Positions 24,016 through 34,373 of a DNA stretch of 64,000 nt are shown piece after piece. Numbering within the stretch: position 1 is the first letter of the stretch; every line of letters begins with the position of its first letter. The DNA comes from Amanita rubescens (taxonomy: Eukaryota > Basidiomycota > Agaricomycetes > Agaricales > Amanitaceae): contig WION01000040.1 in NCBI GenBank assembly GCA_015039365.1, positions 1-64,000 of the forward strand, read 5' to 3'. The notes under the pieces are model-generated. The model did no database searches. It saw nothing but the letters and a program-made list of their open reading frames with translations, and had not been told where the DNA came from. Both the position numbers and the translations under genes were made by a program.

Positions 24016-26108
24016 CCGGCATATCGAATTTGGTTTTGAGTCTAAGTTCGGGAGACCCGAGAATCCCGCGCGAGATTGGGTCGGCCCGATTAGATTCAGA
24101 TTCGACGTAGACGAGGACTGGCAGTAAATTGTTGGAGGCAAGTATTGCCGCAGAACGGCGAATGGATAGGTTAATTTCGAAGTTGCGACATCTTCCTTTG
24201 TCAAAGGCGCCAATAACGCCTTTGTTGTCCGAGTGGATAATGATCCGTTTGTCAGAAAATTTAAGGACGGCGAGGGTGTAAATAAGGAATTCAAGGGCAA
24301 TGCCTTCGAGCCAGCCTATGTCGCGGCAGGGGCCCTTCCAGGAATCAGCAAGCTTCCAGGCATCCCATTTTCCGTCGAACCAGATACCGATACCCCAAGA
24401 GGTAGAGGCATCGACGTAGACATTTGGGTCTGTGGTTACAAGGTTGACAAGGGGGCGGAATCTGCCGAGTTCGGATAGTGTCGTGTTCCACCATCGAAGG
24501 TCATTGATGAGAGGCTTTGGGGGGTATCGCCTCTCAAATTCATTTGAGAATGAGGCTATGAAGTTTGATAAAGAGGCCAGACGGTTGCGACCTTCTGGGT
24601 AGACGTATGAGATATGGCAAAGGGAGCCATGAATCTTCATGACGTCTTTGACAACACAACGGTTCACCTCGAAGGATGAGATGAATATTCTCACTCTCTC
24701 CAGGAATTTTAACCTCTTATCCTCTGGTAAGGAGACGATACGGGAGTCAACATTCCATAGGAATCCTATATATTTAAAGGTGGTGTCAAAGTCCTGGCCT
24801 TTTTCGGGGTGCCAGGGTATGTTTAGGTTGGGGATACCCAGGAAGGGGCCCTGAGTAACGGGAAATCTAAAGATGCAAAGGTCATCTTCGTATTTGATGA
24901 TTGGGAAAATCCCTTCTGCCTCCCAAATATCTATGGCTGCATTGGCGATCATGCCGGCGCTGCTACTAGCGGAGGAGCAACCGAAGGGGCAAGCGTGATC
25001 AATGAAGAAGCCAGAAGAGCCTTGGACTACGAACCAAGGCTTATGCTGTGGTAGGATGGGGCAGGTGCGGTGAAATTTGGCAATGTCGAGTGTCATAGCT
25101 TCAGCGCCGGGCGGGGCGCTGGCAATCTGGGGTCGTGGTCATGGTAAGTTGAGGTTTTTGACGGGGTAAGGAGCATAAGGGTAAGAAGTAGGGCAGGGTA
25201 GGTAGCGCTTTGGTAGGGGTAGGATGGGGTGCGGGATGGGATGGGGTGCGCGTACGCATAGTATGTGGTGGTAGGAAGGGAGTGTGGTAGGGTAGGGGGG
25301 ATGGTAGGAAGGGAGGGATAAGACTCACGATCTCGGCCATCTCGGCGGCTGAACCGAATCTGGTGGGAAACTTTTCGGTATCGATGAAGGAGTTCGTAGA
25401 AGAACGCGTTTTATCTCCTTTTGACAGGTGACGACAGATTCTCAACTTATCAGGTTGGACGTCAACCACAATAGGTGAGCATTGGAAAGGGCCTCTGAGG
25501 ATGAGGGTGACATCTTCACGAGAGAAGGGACCACTCATCCTTCCAGCTGAAACTTCATCTGCCAGGTATGCGTCGATGTGATCCATGTATTGCAGTGAAG
25601 CTTGGTGCATTGGGAAAATTACGTGTTCTGTTATATCTGGGAATTCTCCGAGGGGAAAACCATTCCGGAGATTCCGGACCAAGAAGGGGTAAAAGTCGGA
25701 CAGCTTGTGTTTGGCAAGAAGAGACTCGAAGGCATCAGCATTATACGGGGTTATGATTTTGTTTAATATTCTGTCGTGCGACGGTAGGCTGTAAGGTAAT
25801 GGCAGGCGGTGGAAAACCGTGGGCAAGAAGTCAAAATAGGGCTTGTCAGTTCTGCGGAGACGACTTGGAAGGGTCGCGGCGACAAGTCCAAGAGAAGGCA
25901 TGGTGTGACTTATCGCCACAGAAGGAACAGATGTGGACACGCTTGTCTTGTCCATGGTTATTGCAGGCTGTGGAATTTGAGCCTCTGATATTCCAGCTTC
26001 TGCAAACGGAAGATTTTCCTCGGATGGAGATAAGGTTTCCGTCCTCTGCCCTACAGGAGAGGGCTTTGCCGTCGTCAAAAGAGGAGGACTGACAGGTGCT
26101 GAAAACAT
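23984..26108 (-). CDS. reverse transcriptase-RNase H of the retrotransposon
   Basis: DIRS-type RT followed by RNase H. The N-terminal part has a gag-overlapping leader, then RT fingers/palm (GPFSREDVTLIL, SPIVVDVQPDKLRICRHLS, TNSFIDTEKFP). After an intron come LDIAKFHRTCPILPQHKPW and ACPFGCSSASS. The catalytic box is YEDD (in IIKYEDDLCIF) rather than YVDD or YADD. RNase H begins PNVYVDASTSWGIGIW and includes IIIHSDNKGVIGAFDKG. A 202 nt segment (25127-25328) with GTGAGT at its 5' end and CCCAG at its 3' end is very pyrimidine-rich in the sense strand, and removing it joins the two halves in phase. The first in-frame ATG, at 26108, overlaps gag by about 260 nt, so translation by re-initiation, frameshift or alternative splicing is possible. 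Confidence 0.85.
25127..25328 (-). other. intron-like pyrimidine-rich insert inside the RT gene
   Basis: Begins with a GTGAGT donor and ends with an AG acceptor; deletion keeps the RT frame (…AEI|IASAPPG…). The sense strand is a run of CCCTACC/CCATCC-like units. In the unspliced frame the upstream half reads through to a stop just before the ATG of the downstream half. Confidence 0.7.
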
Positions 26109-27249
26109 GTCCCTTCTTGGCACATATAACGCACGCGGCGGATGAGGGATCACCGCCGGTGCGGTTCTGAAAGGGCCGGGAAGTAGAGGGTTGGCCGGCA
26201 GAGGGTTTGGAACGCGAAAATCTGGATGATTGGGATGAAGATTGTCCTTTATAGTAAGAGCTGTCGTTGGAGTGTTTAATTTGCTTCATCTCAATTTCCC
26301 GAATTGCCTTTTCGACTTGCATGTAGGCATAGATTTTTTGGAATTCGAAAGGGTCCGAGGAGTAGTCTTTACGGATTTGTATATCGACAGATTTGATAGC
26401 CTCAAAGTTCTCCTCCGAGTCCTCGCGCCCATCGAGGTAGGAAAAATGGTCGAACCAGCGCTGGTGCCAAGATGGGCCGCCTACCTCTTGGCAGAAGCGC
26501 ATATAATTACCGGCTGCCTGTGTCCACTTCGTATGGGATAGGTCTTTCTCTGAGCCATGTAGTTTTTCAAACTGGAAGGTGTCTAAAATTCTGACCGATT
26601 TGCCGGAGCGATCTGTGGACAAGGTCTTCTTGAATGGCAGTGAACCACCTTCTCGGGAGATGATCCTGAGGTTGGCGTTTGTAAACAAGGACAACGGGAT
26701 GTATGTTTCGGTCGCATATAGGTCAAAGTGGTAAATGCTGAATCCAGGGCTCGGGACTTCTCCGTCTTCAATTTTGGCCTCAGGTCTGCGGGCCGCATGC
26801 CGGCGCTTAGCGCGCTGTAAAGCCGTGGCCATATTAGATGAGGAATCATCCTCCGGGGCGTCATTGATGCTCCGGGCTCGCTTGGGAAGGACCTTCTTAA
26901 ACCAAGAGGAAGCAGTGCCGGGGGACATGGTAGACAGAAAATTGCGTGCCTGCTGCGAGGCGGAAGGGGGCGCGTCATCTTCACCCTCAGAAAGGGTCAG
27001 GAGGGACTCATCAGAGGAATATCGACCGCCCTCGATATCCTCATCGGGGTTTTGGTCCCTATATGCGCGTGAAATCGCACGCTGCTCGTTCCGGGCTTTG
27101 ATTTCACGGTTCCGCTCGAGCTTTTTAGCCCTGGGAAGGTCACGAAGGAGTGCGGTATACTCTGCATCCCTGTGAGTTTTCCTCCTTTGGGAAGGAGATG
27201 GTTGGGTTTGTTGGGTTTGCGGCTGAGTTTCGGCCGGGGTAATCATCAT
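25846..27249 (-). CDS. Gag-like nucleocapsid protein of the retrotransposon
   Basis: 467 residues from an ATG only 13 bp inside repeat A1. A basic, Gln-rich N-terminus is followed by an acidic stretch and a central helical region (FEKLHGSEKDLSHTKWTQAA, NYMRFCQEV, WFDHFSYLDGRED, FQKIYAYMQVEKAIREIEM). A Ser/Arg-rich segment then leads to a CCHC knuckle CVICAKKGHVFSTC and a second Cys/His motif CSFCGDKSHHAFSWTC near the end. Such motifs bind the genomic RNA. The frame is fully open, consistent with a recent insertion. Confidence 0.85.
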   Translation of the reverse strand: MMITPAETQPQTQQTQPSPSQRRKTHRDAEYTALLRDLPRAKKLERNREIKARNEQRAISRAYRDQNPDEDIEGGRYSSDESLLTLSEGEDDAPPSASQQARNFLSTMSPGTASSWFKKVLPKRARSINDAPEDDSSSNMATALQRAKRRHAARRPEAKIEDGEVPSPGFSIYHFDLYATETYIPLSLFTNANLRIISREGGSLPFKKTLSTDRSGKSVRILDTFQFEKLHGSEKDLSHTKWTQAAGNYMRFCQEVGGPSWHQRWFDHFSYLDGREDSEENFEAIKSVDIQIRKDYSSDPFEFQKIYAYMQVEKAIREIEMKQIKHSNDSSYYKGQSSSQSSRFSRSKPSAGQPSTSRPFQNRTGGDPSSAACVICAKKGHVFSTCQSSSFDDGKALSCRAEDGNLISIRGKSSVCRSWNIRGSNSTACNNHGQDKRVHICSFCGDKSHHAFSWTCRRDPSKSSPQN

Positions 27250-27261
27250 TTAGTGAAGATT

Positions 27262-27434
27262 TGAAAAGGAGGACGAGAATATGTAAATACTAGCGACAAC
27301 GAGGTGGAGGAGAGAGAGAAAGGATGAGAAGACGCGTCCAGGCCAGGCGCGTCTTCTCGCGATCGGGGAGATGCCGAAATCGATCAGCGCCCTCCGAACT
27401 TATCCTTAGATAATCCTAGCGGGTTATCGTGGAA
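27262..27434 (-). repeat. split direct repeat A1 (5' terminal)
   Basis: 173 bp copy matching A2, with the hairpin arms at 27326-27336 and 27348-27358. As the 5' end of the transcribed element it presumably carries the element's promoter, which would fire away from USO1. Confidence 0.92.
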
Positions 27435-27471
27435 CACGTGAACTGCCGCCGCCACTCGCAGCCGCACCGTC

Positions 27472-30400
27472 ATGGAGTTCTTGTCACAGACTTATGTTGC
27501 CCTTCGTGGGCCAACAGGCGGCATTCAAATTCCAGCGGACACGATAGCGCGCCTGAGCGACCGTTTATCGCCAGCGACGCTCCTTGCAGACAGACGTGCT
27601 TCAGTTCTAGCTCTCAAAGGCCTCGTTCGCGATTGCAAACAAGATGTTGGTGATCGTGCTCTCCCAGGCCTACTGGAAGTATTATCAAACGATGCCGAAG
27701 TCGACGCAGACATCGGAAAGGCCGTCCTTGAAACGCTAGATCTTCTCTGCGATGCTGAAAATACCGTACCAGGAAACAAAGAGTTCGGCCTTAAGCACAC
27801 AAACCAAGTCCTTGCCAACGAAAAGGCGATCAACACGCTGTTCACATTACTCGGGGATTTGACGTTCTATACCCGCTTCGCCTCTCTCCAGCTGCTGTCT
27901 ACGTTGCTTCGTAACCGAAGGCAGATCGTCCAGGGATATTTCCTCAAAACATCAACAGGTCCTGCGAATGTGATTTCGGTCCTTGAGGATAAACGGGAGA
28001 TTATACGGGGTGGTAAGTGCGTCCGGTGGTTCATTACCTGGCATCAACCTTATTGGTTGTGTATAGAAGGGATCTCAGTAGTTCAATTGCTTATTTATCA
28101 AAATGCGGACATTCAAAAGTTGTTGGCTTTTGAAGGTGCTTTCGAGAAACTCTTCAACATCGTCACGCAGGAGGGCGGAGTAGAAGGCGGCGTGGCTGCT
28201 GAAGGTGCACTGTCTTGCGTAGACAGTCTTTTACGATTCAACAGTTCTAATCAAGTGAGTCAGTTAATTCTTCAGTAAGGGTGATTAGCTGACATCCGAA
28301 TCAGAGCTACTTTAGAGAGACCACGTTCCCGCAATTGCTTTGCTCCTTACTTTTCTTCCCGTGGAAAATATCAGACAAGGATCCTTCCCCTCAAGAGTTT
28401 GCTCTGCAGTTTTGGGATGACAAGAAGGCAACAAACATTGCCCTGGTCATAGGCATCATGGGCATCCTAGTTGGGTCCAAGGGCGGCAACGTAAATGAAT
28501 CCTTTTTATGTGCGCCCTATCTGACACTTTCATAGGCACAGGAGAGTTATACATTCACAAGATGCCTTACTGAAATGGCTCTTGCCTCGAACGCACCCAC
28601 TAGGCTAAAATCTAAGGTATGTTTTCTGGCTGCTAGTTCTGTAATGATTATTGACTGTGTCAGGCCCTTCGACTACTTCCTCCAAATGCCAACTTTCCCT
28701 TATCAGAAATCACCGTTACTCCATATTTACCGGTCCCCGAAACCAATGGTGAAGAGTGGGACCGCTTAGAATCTGCGTCTGGCTTGGATGTCGTTGTGGA
28801 GTTGGCACTGCATGGGGAATACAACGGCTTGGATAGCGCCAAGCAAACAAGAGACACCCTAGAGCTCCGAACAGCGGCCGTGACTCTGTTCGAGGTGGGA
28901 TGCTTGACGAAGCACTCGATAGCAATTGAATAACATTTTTTTATTATAGAGTTTTGTGCGCAAAGAGGAGATTAAGCTAGCTATTTTTCAAGGCATGCTC
29001 CCTATAGAAGGTGCGTGCGCCATGCACTATATTATTACGCTGGGCCTTAGTCTGTTTGGCAGGAAGCTCTGAGCCACCGCCTATTACTCCTCTAGTTCAT
29101 GCCCTTGCTATTGCCCCTCCAACGACGTCCGCGCTGGAACCGGCAGTTGTCCTTACAACACAAATAGCATCAATTTTGTTTAGTCACCTTATCCGATCTT
29201 CACCACAAGCCAAGCTACTAGCTCGTACAATTAAACCAGGGCCATTGTCGCCCCTACCCGTTCAAGCAGCCAGCAGTTTCTTTGTACCCGCTGATGGTGC
29301 TCCCTCAGCCTTGGCAACTCCTGAACCCGTCGATGATGACGAACCTCCACAAACATTATTACAGATCTTAAGCGAAAACCTTTCTCTCGCTCTACTGTCA
29401 CGGTCAAGAGAGAACCTCTCAGAAAAGGAATCTAGGGAATGGGACAAATTAATTATCGCCTACATGTGCCTTTTGTCTCAATGGCTATGGGAAGACCCAG
29501 GTTCTGTTCGCGATTTCCTGGACGCTGGCGGGATGAGCGTGGTAAGCAAAGCAGCTTGAATTTCCTCCAAATTCTGAGTTTACGCCAGCTAGTCGAACAA
29601 ATCAATCATGTGTCCGAGGAGGATATAGTTGTACCCGCTCTATGCGTGTTTCTTCTTGGTATATGCTATGAATTTAATCGGCAGCCTGGCGAAATCACTA
29701 GGTCTGTCGCGCTTTGATGTACCGTCTGCGTTTTAACTTAACCCGTTTCCATAGAACGACAATCGCTCCCATTCTGAACCGGTTAGGTGTGGATACGCTC
29801 GTTGGCAGAATGATCCGCATACGGGAGGATGACGTATTCAAGTCTGTTGGCCCGGATTCCCCGGCGTATGGACATAGTGGCGCCACGCAGCCCACGGACC
29901 GGACCGAAGTTACTGAAACGGCAGAAATATGGTTTGATTGGAGCTTTGTGGACTTTTGGAAGTCGAATTATTGTGCGTCATGTCGATGCTGTGATCGATT
30001 CCTCAACTCAGCTTGAATGCATAGATACGATCCAAAGAGGGTTTTCTACAGAACCCGAACAGCTAGCCCCAACGAGTGGTACGTATCCTACCAAGTCGAA
30101 GTGAAAGTTGAAAGCTGAACGTTACCCGAACAGGCCAAAACAATGAATCAACCATGCTGATTGCATCATTACGTGAAGTCATCCAAAAGCAAGTGCAAGA
30201 AATTGCTGGCCTACAGCAGCAGCTAAAACAGTCTACGGCATCAAAGGGGGACGAGGTAATTGCAATATTTGATATATATCTTTCTTGAGCTCACGAGACA
30301 TAGCTCGTTACTCTGCAAAATCAGGTTGCGACGCTGTCATCACAGTTGAGGGCAGCAGAAGAGAGACGCAAAGAGGTGGAAAAGGAACAAGATGATCTAT

Positions 30401-30513
30401 TGGTGCTTCTGGATGAAATGTCAGGAAAACGGAAAGCTTACAAGGAGAGATTACGGCAGGTAGGAGAGGAGGTATCCGATGACGAAGATGAGGACGAAGA
30501 AGGAGAAGAGTAG
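27472..30513 (+). CDS. USO1: vesicle tethering factor Uso1/p115
   Basis: Golgi tether for ER-derived vesicles. It starts MEFLSQTYVALRGPTGGIQI, then an armadillo-repeat globular head with SVLALKGLVRDCKQDVGD, LETLDLLCD, LLGDLTFYTRFASLQLLSTL, FRETTFPQLLCSLLFF, FWDDKKATNIALVIGIMGIL and QFWDD-type family blocks. The head-2 region includes LLQILSENLSLALLSRSREN, ITRTTIAPILNRLGVDTLVG and VDFWKSNYC across later exons. The tail is short: one coiled coil (SLREVIQKQVQEIAGLQQQL; QNQVATLSSQLRAAEERRKE) of about 90 residues, then an acidic end SDDEDEDEEGEE. The estimated total is about 780 residues, far shorter in the coiled coil than S. cerevisiae Uso1. The ATG is 38 bp from the retrotransposon end, so the native leader has been displaced. 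Confidence 0.9.
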
Positions 30514-30640
30514 CCCCTTTAATATAGCGAGTGGCGTAATGGATGATGCGGTCCATTGAGCCTGCGATGATGTCACTTTCTTGTTACCGGCTTTATCATG
30601 GCTCAGCTCCCCGACCGTTCATTTTTGTTAGTATCCACCC

Positions 30641-31167
30641 ATGTCCCCAGAGTGCGAAGCAGGCCAACGCCAAGTTCATATTGTAACCCCCATTCCTCTA
30701 CCGTATATCGCTCCTAGTACGGCGGTATTACAAAGTATGATGCGCAAGGAGCTCAAAGGTACTGATTATCACTCTTATCACCGCTCACATGCTCAACCCT
30801 GCAGACAAGAAAGCTCATTCGCCTGACATTCCTTTACTTGAAGACTTGGTCCCTCTCTTCCCGATGCAGTTGAGAGCGTTCTGATGATTTACTCTGGCAG
30901 GACAACGATCCGGTTGGCAGCGTCCAAGTGCCCACGGCTGACGCCCAGCAAGCATCCAAGAATGCCGATCCTGAGCCCCCTCGGATCACTCATCTTGGAA
31001 ATCCCATTGAGCCTTTGCTCCTTGCATTGCTTTCACCGAACACGGCAGAACAAGACAACACATTCGTCCCCCCGTCGCCGAACTGCAGATGTAAAGCCGA
31101 TTGCATACAATGGTCTTGCATCCACGAATACACGAAGAACGTGTCGGTGAATGCGTGGGGCTATTAA
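30641..31167 (+). CDS. small hypothetical protein with Cys-rich C-terminus
   Basis: Three exons splice in phase with canonical GT-AG signals (introns about 30760-30804 and 30852-30900) into about 140 residues. The start is MSPECEAGQRQVHIVTPIPL and the second exon reads DKKAHSPDIPLLEDL. The last exon begins DNDPVGSVQVPTADAQQ and closes with a cysteine cluster CRCKADCIQWSCIHEYTKN before the stop. Two consecutive phase-compatible introns argue for a real gene. No signal peptide or membrane helix. I do not recognise the family. It starts only about 130 bp after USO1 on the same strand. Confidence 0.5.
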
Positions 31168-31683
31168 ATAGCTGGCATGTAACAGTACTTATTAGGAACC
31201 GTGGCGTTAGTGGCCGGATCAATTCTGCCTGTCGCGGCGTGACCGTGAACTTGAACGTACTTCCTATGCAATATTCTGTTCGAACGCAATCATTGGGCGA
31301 AAAATATTTACCTGCATCCTAGGGTCAATACCAACGTACCAGCACATGCTACAGCGCCGAAATTCTGTTCATATTTCTAACATTTCCATATAGTCTTGGC
31401 GCAAACCAGCCACCAGGCACCGCCGCCGCATTGATGATCAATATTCAATCCAAAGTACATATAGTTATGAAACTGCTGTGCACGACTGACATATACAGCA
31501 TCGTTAACATTGTGCAGTCGGGTGCGGGCCTACGAACGTGCGTTAATGCCAAGGCTTCAAAAAGACGTTGCTGTAACATCAAACGTAGACGATATTTTAA
31601 CTCACATCTAGGGCCTGCGGCCATACTATCTGGCTGCAGGCTGACTTTGCACCGTCCCTTCTCTCCTACCGCTCCGTAAAGTC
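31168..31683. other. intergenic, promoter of the first array gene
   Basis: No supportable gene. The last 30 bases before the start codon are CT-rich and end with CTCCGTAAAGTC, a leader shared with the other array genes. Confidence 0.5.
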
Positions 31684-33016
31684 ATGATACTTTACGTTTC
31701 CCGGCTTGTTCTTGTTCTTGCAGCACTTCCAGGTGTCGTTGCCCAAACTTCCACCAATGCAAACTGCACAGACAACCTTTTCAAGTGGGTGAGGGCTCTT
31801 TTTGTGTCTATCGTTTGTTGCACGGCTCGAAACCGCTTGTAGGTATTCAACTCGAATGGCCAGAGTCCTTGTCGCGTCGCCGAGATTTTAGCTGATCAAT
31901 GCGATCCGCAGGGTAGGGTGCCTGTCTTATAAGTAAACCATTTTATGAGTTGAAGGGGAATTCATCCAGGATTCGTGATTCTTCCTCTTGACCCTGGCGC
32001 GATCTACCCTGGCCCAACGATGGACGAAAACAACCCTTGTCATTGCAATACAGTCCTTTACTCGCTGATGTGTGGCTGTGCTGCCTGTCAGGTTAGGTCC
32101 TGGATAACGTACGTTTTTGATTGTTTGACGTGATTTACCTCTGAGAATCGTGAGTTAGGTTGACAGAATACGCGCAGAACTGCACATCTCTTGTCTATGG
32201 AACAGTGTAGGCCCAATTGTTGCTACATGACAGTCCCATATAATTTAATTTTTTAGGTATCCAGGCGGGGTACCGTCAGACGCTTCTGTGCCACACTGGG
32301 CTTACCTTAATGTGACGGTAAGCGTGATTGGTTATCTCATTTCCAACGAGTATTTAAGCGACGGACGCAGGCCACCAACGACACATTTGATGTCAATGCA
32401 GCGTTTATTGCTAGTACGTATGACCAGATTCAAGGCGAAGACGGTATGATGAAAAATGATTTTCCATAGGCGAGCCTCAATCGACGAATTCTGCGGCCGC
32501 GACAGCTGGTAGCGTCACGTCGACACCTGTATCTGCACCTACGTCGACACCCGTTCCTGAAAATCTCGTTGTCACCGTTGGAGCTATCATAGGCAGTGTC
32601 GGCAGTGTCGTTGGCGTACTAGCGCTATCCATTACAGTAATGCGCTGGATTTTCAGGAGGCTTCAAGAATCTTCCCAGGTTGATGCTAGGGCACTACCCA
32701 TGGTGCCGCTTCCACCCCTTCCTTCGACGTCTCCACTCATATCTCCTATGACACTGTACTCGAGTGATGTCGAGTTTCTTCTAACACTTGACGTGAGCAT
32801 TTTCTTTACAGGCTCCAATTGAACTGTGGACACTTAAATAAATCGCTGCAGAATCCTGACGATCCCACTAATTTGCCACCTGAGGAGCCCTCGATTCTGC
32901 AGACAAGTTCACGCGTGGATCCACAAGGTGGAGAAATTTCTGAACCAGTGATGAACGCGAACGATATGGGTTCGGCCACCCGCGATGAACTTATACCCCG
33001 GCGCACCAGTTCCTGA
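31684..33016 (+). CDS. array copy 1: cysteine-rich single-pass membrane glycoprotein
   Basis: First of eight tandem paralogous loci. A signal peptide (MILYVSRLVLVLAALPGVVA) is followed by ectodomain blocks each encoded by its own exon: NANCTDNLFKW, VFNSNGQSPCRVAEILADQC, PCHCNTVLYSLMCGCAACQ, LTEYAQNCTSLVYGT, YPGGVPSDASVPHWAYLNVT and ATNDTFDVNAA. Next come a Ser/Thr stalk, a transmembrane helix (VTVGAIIGSVGSVVGVLALS), a basic stop-transfer RWIFRRLQ and a proline-rich tail. The last exon begins NPDDPTNLPPEEPS. At least ten ectodomain cysteines and several N-glycosylation sequons are visible. The usual Trp of the fourth block is Leu here. I recall such proteins as an expanded, uncharacterised agaricomycete family. 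Function unknown; a cell-surface or wall-contact role is inference. Confidence 0.8.
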
Positions 33017-33240
33017 GGATTTCCGTGAGTAATTTTAGAGTGACTCGACTGCGAGTATGTGGTTAAGGAAGATAGCAACCAGAATTCCAATGACACGGAT
33101 GAATTGTAGATACTCAGGTACTAGTGGCGCAAAAAAGTGACGTGCTTCCTTTCCTTATATGTTCGAACAACATAAACGCACAGCTTCCACCACGCTCACC
33201 TATTCATCGGCCTCCTCTCCTCCCTACACTCCGTAGATCC

Positions 33241-34373
33241 ATGATACTTTATGTCTTTCGGTGGCTTCAAGTCCTTGTAGTGGACCCTGTCAGCTTTGCT
33301 CAGGGTATAAATGTAACTACTATACCAAAGTGCACGGATGACAAATACAACTGGGTGAGCATGCGCTTTGCGTCCCTGCTGGCTCAAAATCGACCGGAGT
33401 AGACATTCAACTCGATGGGTCAGAGCCCATGTTATGTTATCGAGGATTTAACATTGCAGTGGACTGGTCAACGTAGGACGCTAGTTTCTGATAACCGTTA
33501 TCTATCTCCAGTCAGTTGAGCTAACGGTGGTTCATCCAGAACTTCCTTTAACCGCTCTATCACCGGGAGAAGCATACGTTGCCCCTCAATACTACGGCCC
33601 TAGCCCCATCTCGTGCTATTGCAGTTCGGTCTACTACTCCTTGATCTCGGCGTGTGCTTTTTGTCAGAATGGGTCCTGGATCCCGTACGTTCCGTTTGTG
33701 GTGACGGATTGTGAACTTGACCGATTGATCAGATGGGCAAATTACTTGGAACTTTGCAACCAAACATATCTAATGGAGTGAGATCAATTGTCAGTGCAAT
33801 ACAACACTATTAAAGGAAATTTCTAGGTATCCTGGTCCTATTCCTCCAGATACTAGTGTGCCGAGCTGGGCTTATCTGAATCTGATGGTGCGTGTGAATG
33901 ACGATCTTGTCTGCTTCTAACGAGCAACCGACAAATGAATTTAGGAAACCGGCTATACTTTCGACCCTGCTGTGGCGTCTTACCTGGCCAGTGCGTCTCA
34001 CGAGAACTGAAGCTCAGGCACTGTAGCTGCATCTATGTCTTCTGAGTCTTTTAACTCGACATCAGAATCAGGATCGTCTTCATCAACACCAACATCAATA
34101 TCGTCTTTGCACTCTATTCAGGACCGCTACGCGAGCATTTCTGTTTCCATTGTTTGACTCGGGATGCTGATACAAAGATGATAGGATGCTGATGGAATCT
34201 CCACCTCGTCTCCTATCCCACCGGCAATGGTCGAACGCTCACCGCAGGACGGACCGCTTTCCGACCCTTGGCGTCCATCCCCGCAACCTTTAGGTGACAG
34301 TGGACAGTATTACCGACTCGAAAGGGCTACCATACGGACAAATTCTAGTGCTACATGGTTTTCAAGGGAATGA
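33241..34373 (+). CDS. array copy 2: anchor-less paralogue, possibly decaying
   Basis: Same exon plan as copy 1: signal peptide from MILYVFRWLQVLVV, KCTDDKYNW, TFNSMGQSPCYVIEDL, CYCSSVYYSLISACAFCQNG, WANYLELCNQTYL, YPGPIPPDTSVPSWAYLNL, ETGYTFDPAVASYLAS. Two differences stand out. The cysteine normally ending the second block is Trp (LTLQW). The Ser-rich stalk passes directly into the SLHSIQDRY tail, with no transmembrane helix between. The last intron has a GC instead of GT donor (gcgagc…tag); if spliced, the tail reads DADGISTSSPIPPAM to a stop at 34371-34373. If not spliced, it ends at 34157. Either way the product would be secreted rather than anchored. It could be a functional soluble variant or a pseudogene in progress. 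Confidence 0.6.

Larger units (their letters stand above)
21611..27433 (-). mobile_element. complete Ngaro/DIRS-type tyrosine-recombinase retrotransposon
   Basis: About 5.8 kb, transcribed on the minus strand. Read in that direction the order is repeat A1, gag, RT-RNase H, tyrosine recombinase, repeat B1, repeat A2, repeat B2. This A1-...-B1-A2-B2 arrangement is the split direct repeat structure of Ngaro- and PAT-type elements and differs from LTRs. The A copies (173 bp) and the B copies (311 bp) look identical by eye, and all three genes are open once introns are allowed, so the insertion appears recent. No DIRS/PAT-type methyltransferase block is seen, which favours Ngaro. No target-site duplication is expected from recombinase-mediated insertion, and none is evident. 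It ends 38 bp before the USO1 ATG. Confidence 0.92.

Noticed and set aside
26735..27175. 146-codon plus-strand frame
   Set aside because: Exact antisense shadow of the gag gene; composition follows the complementary codons.
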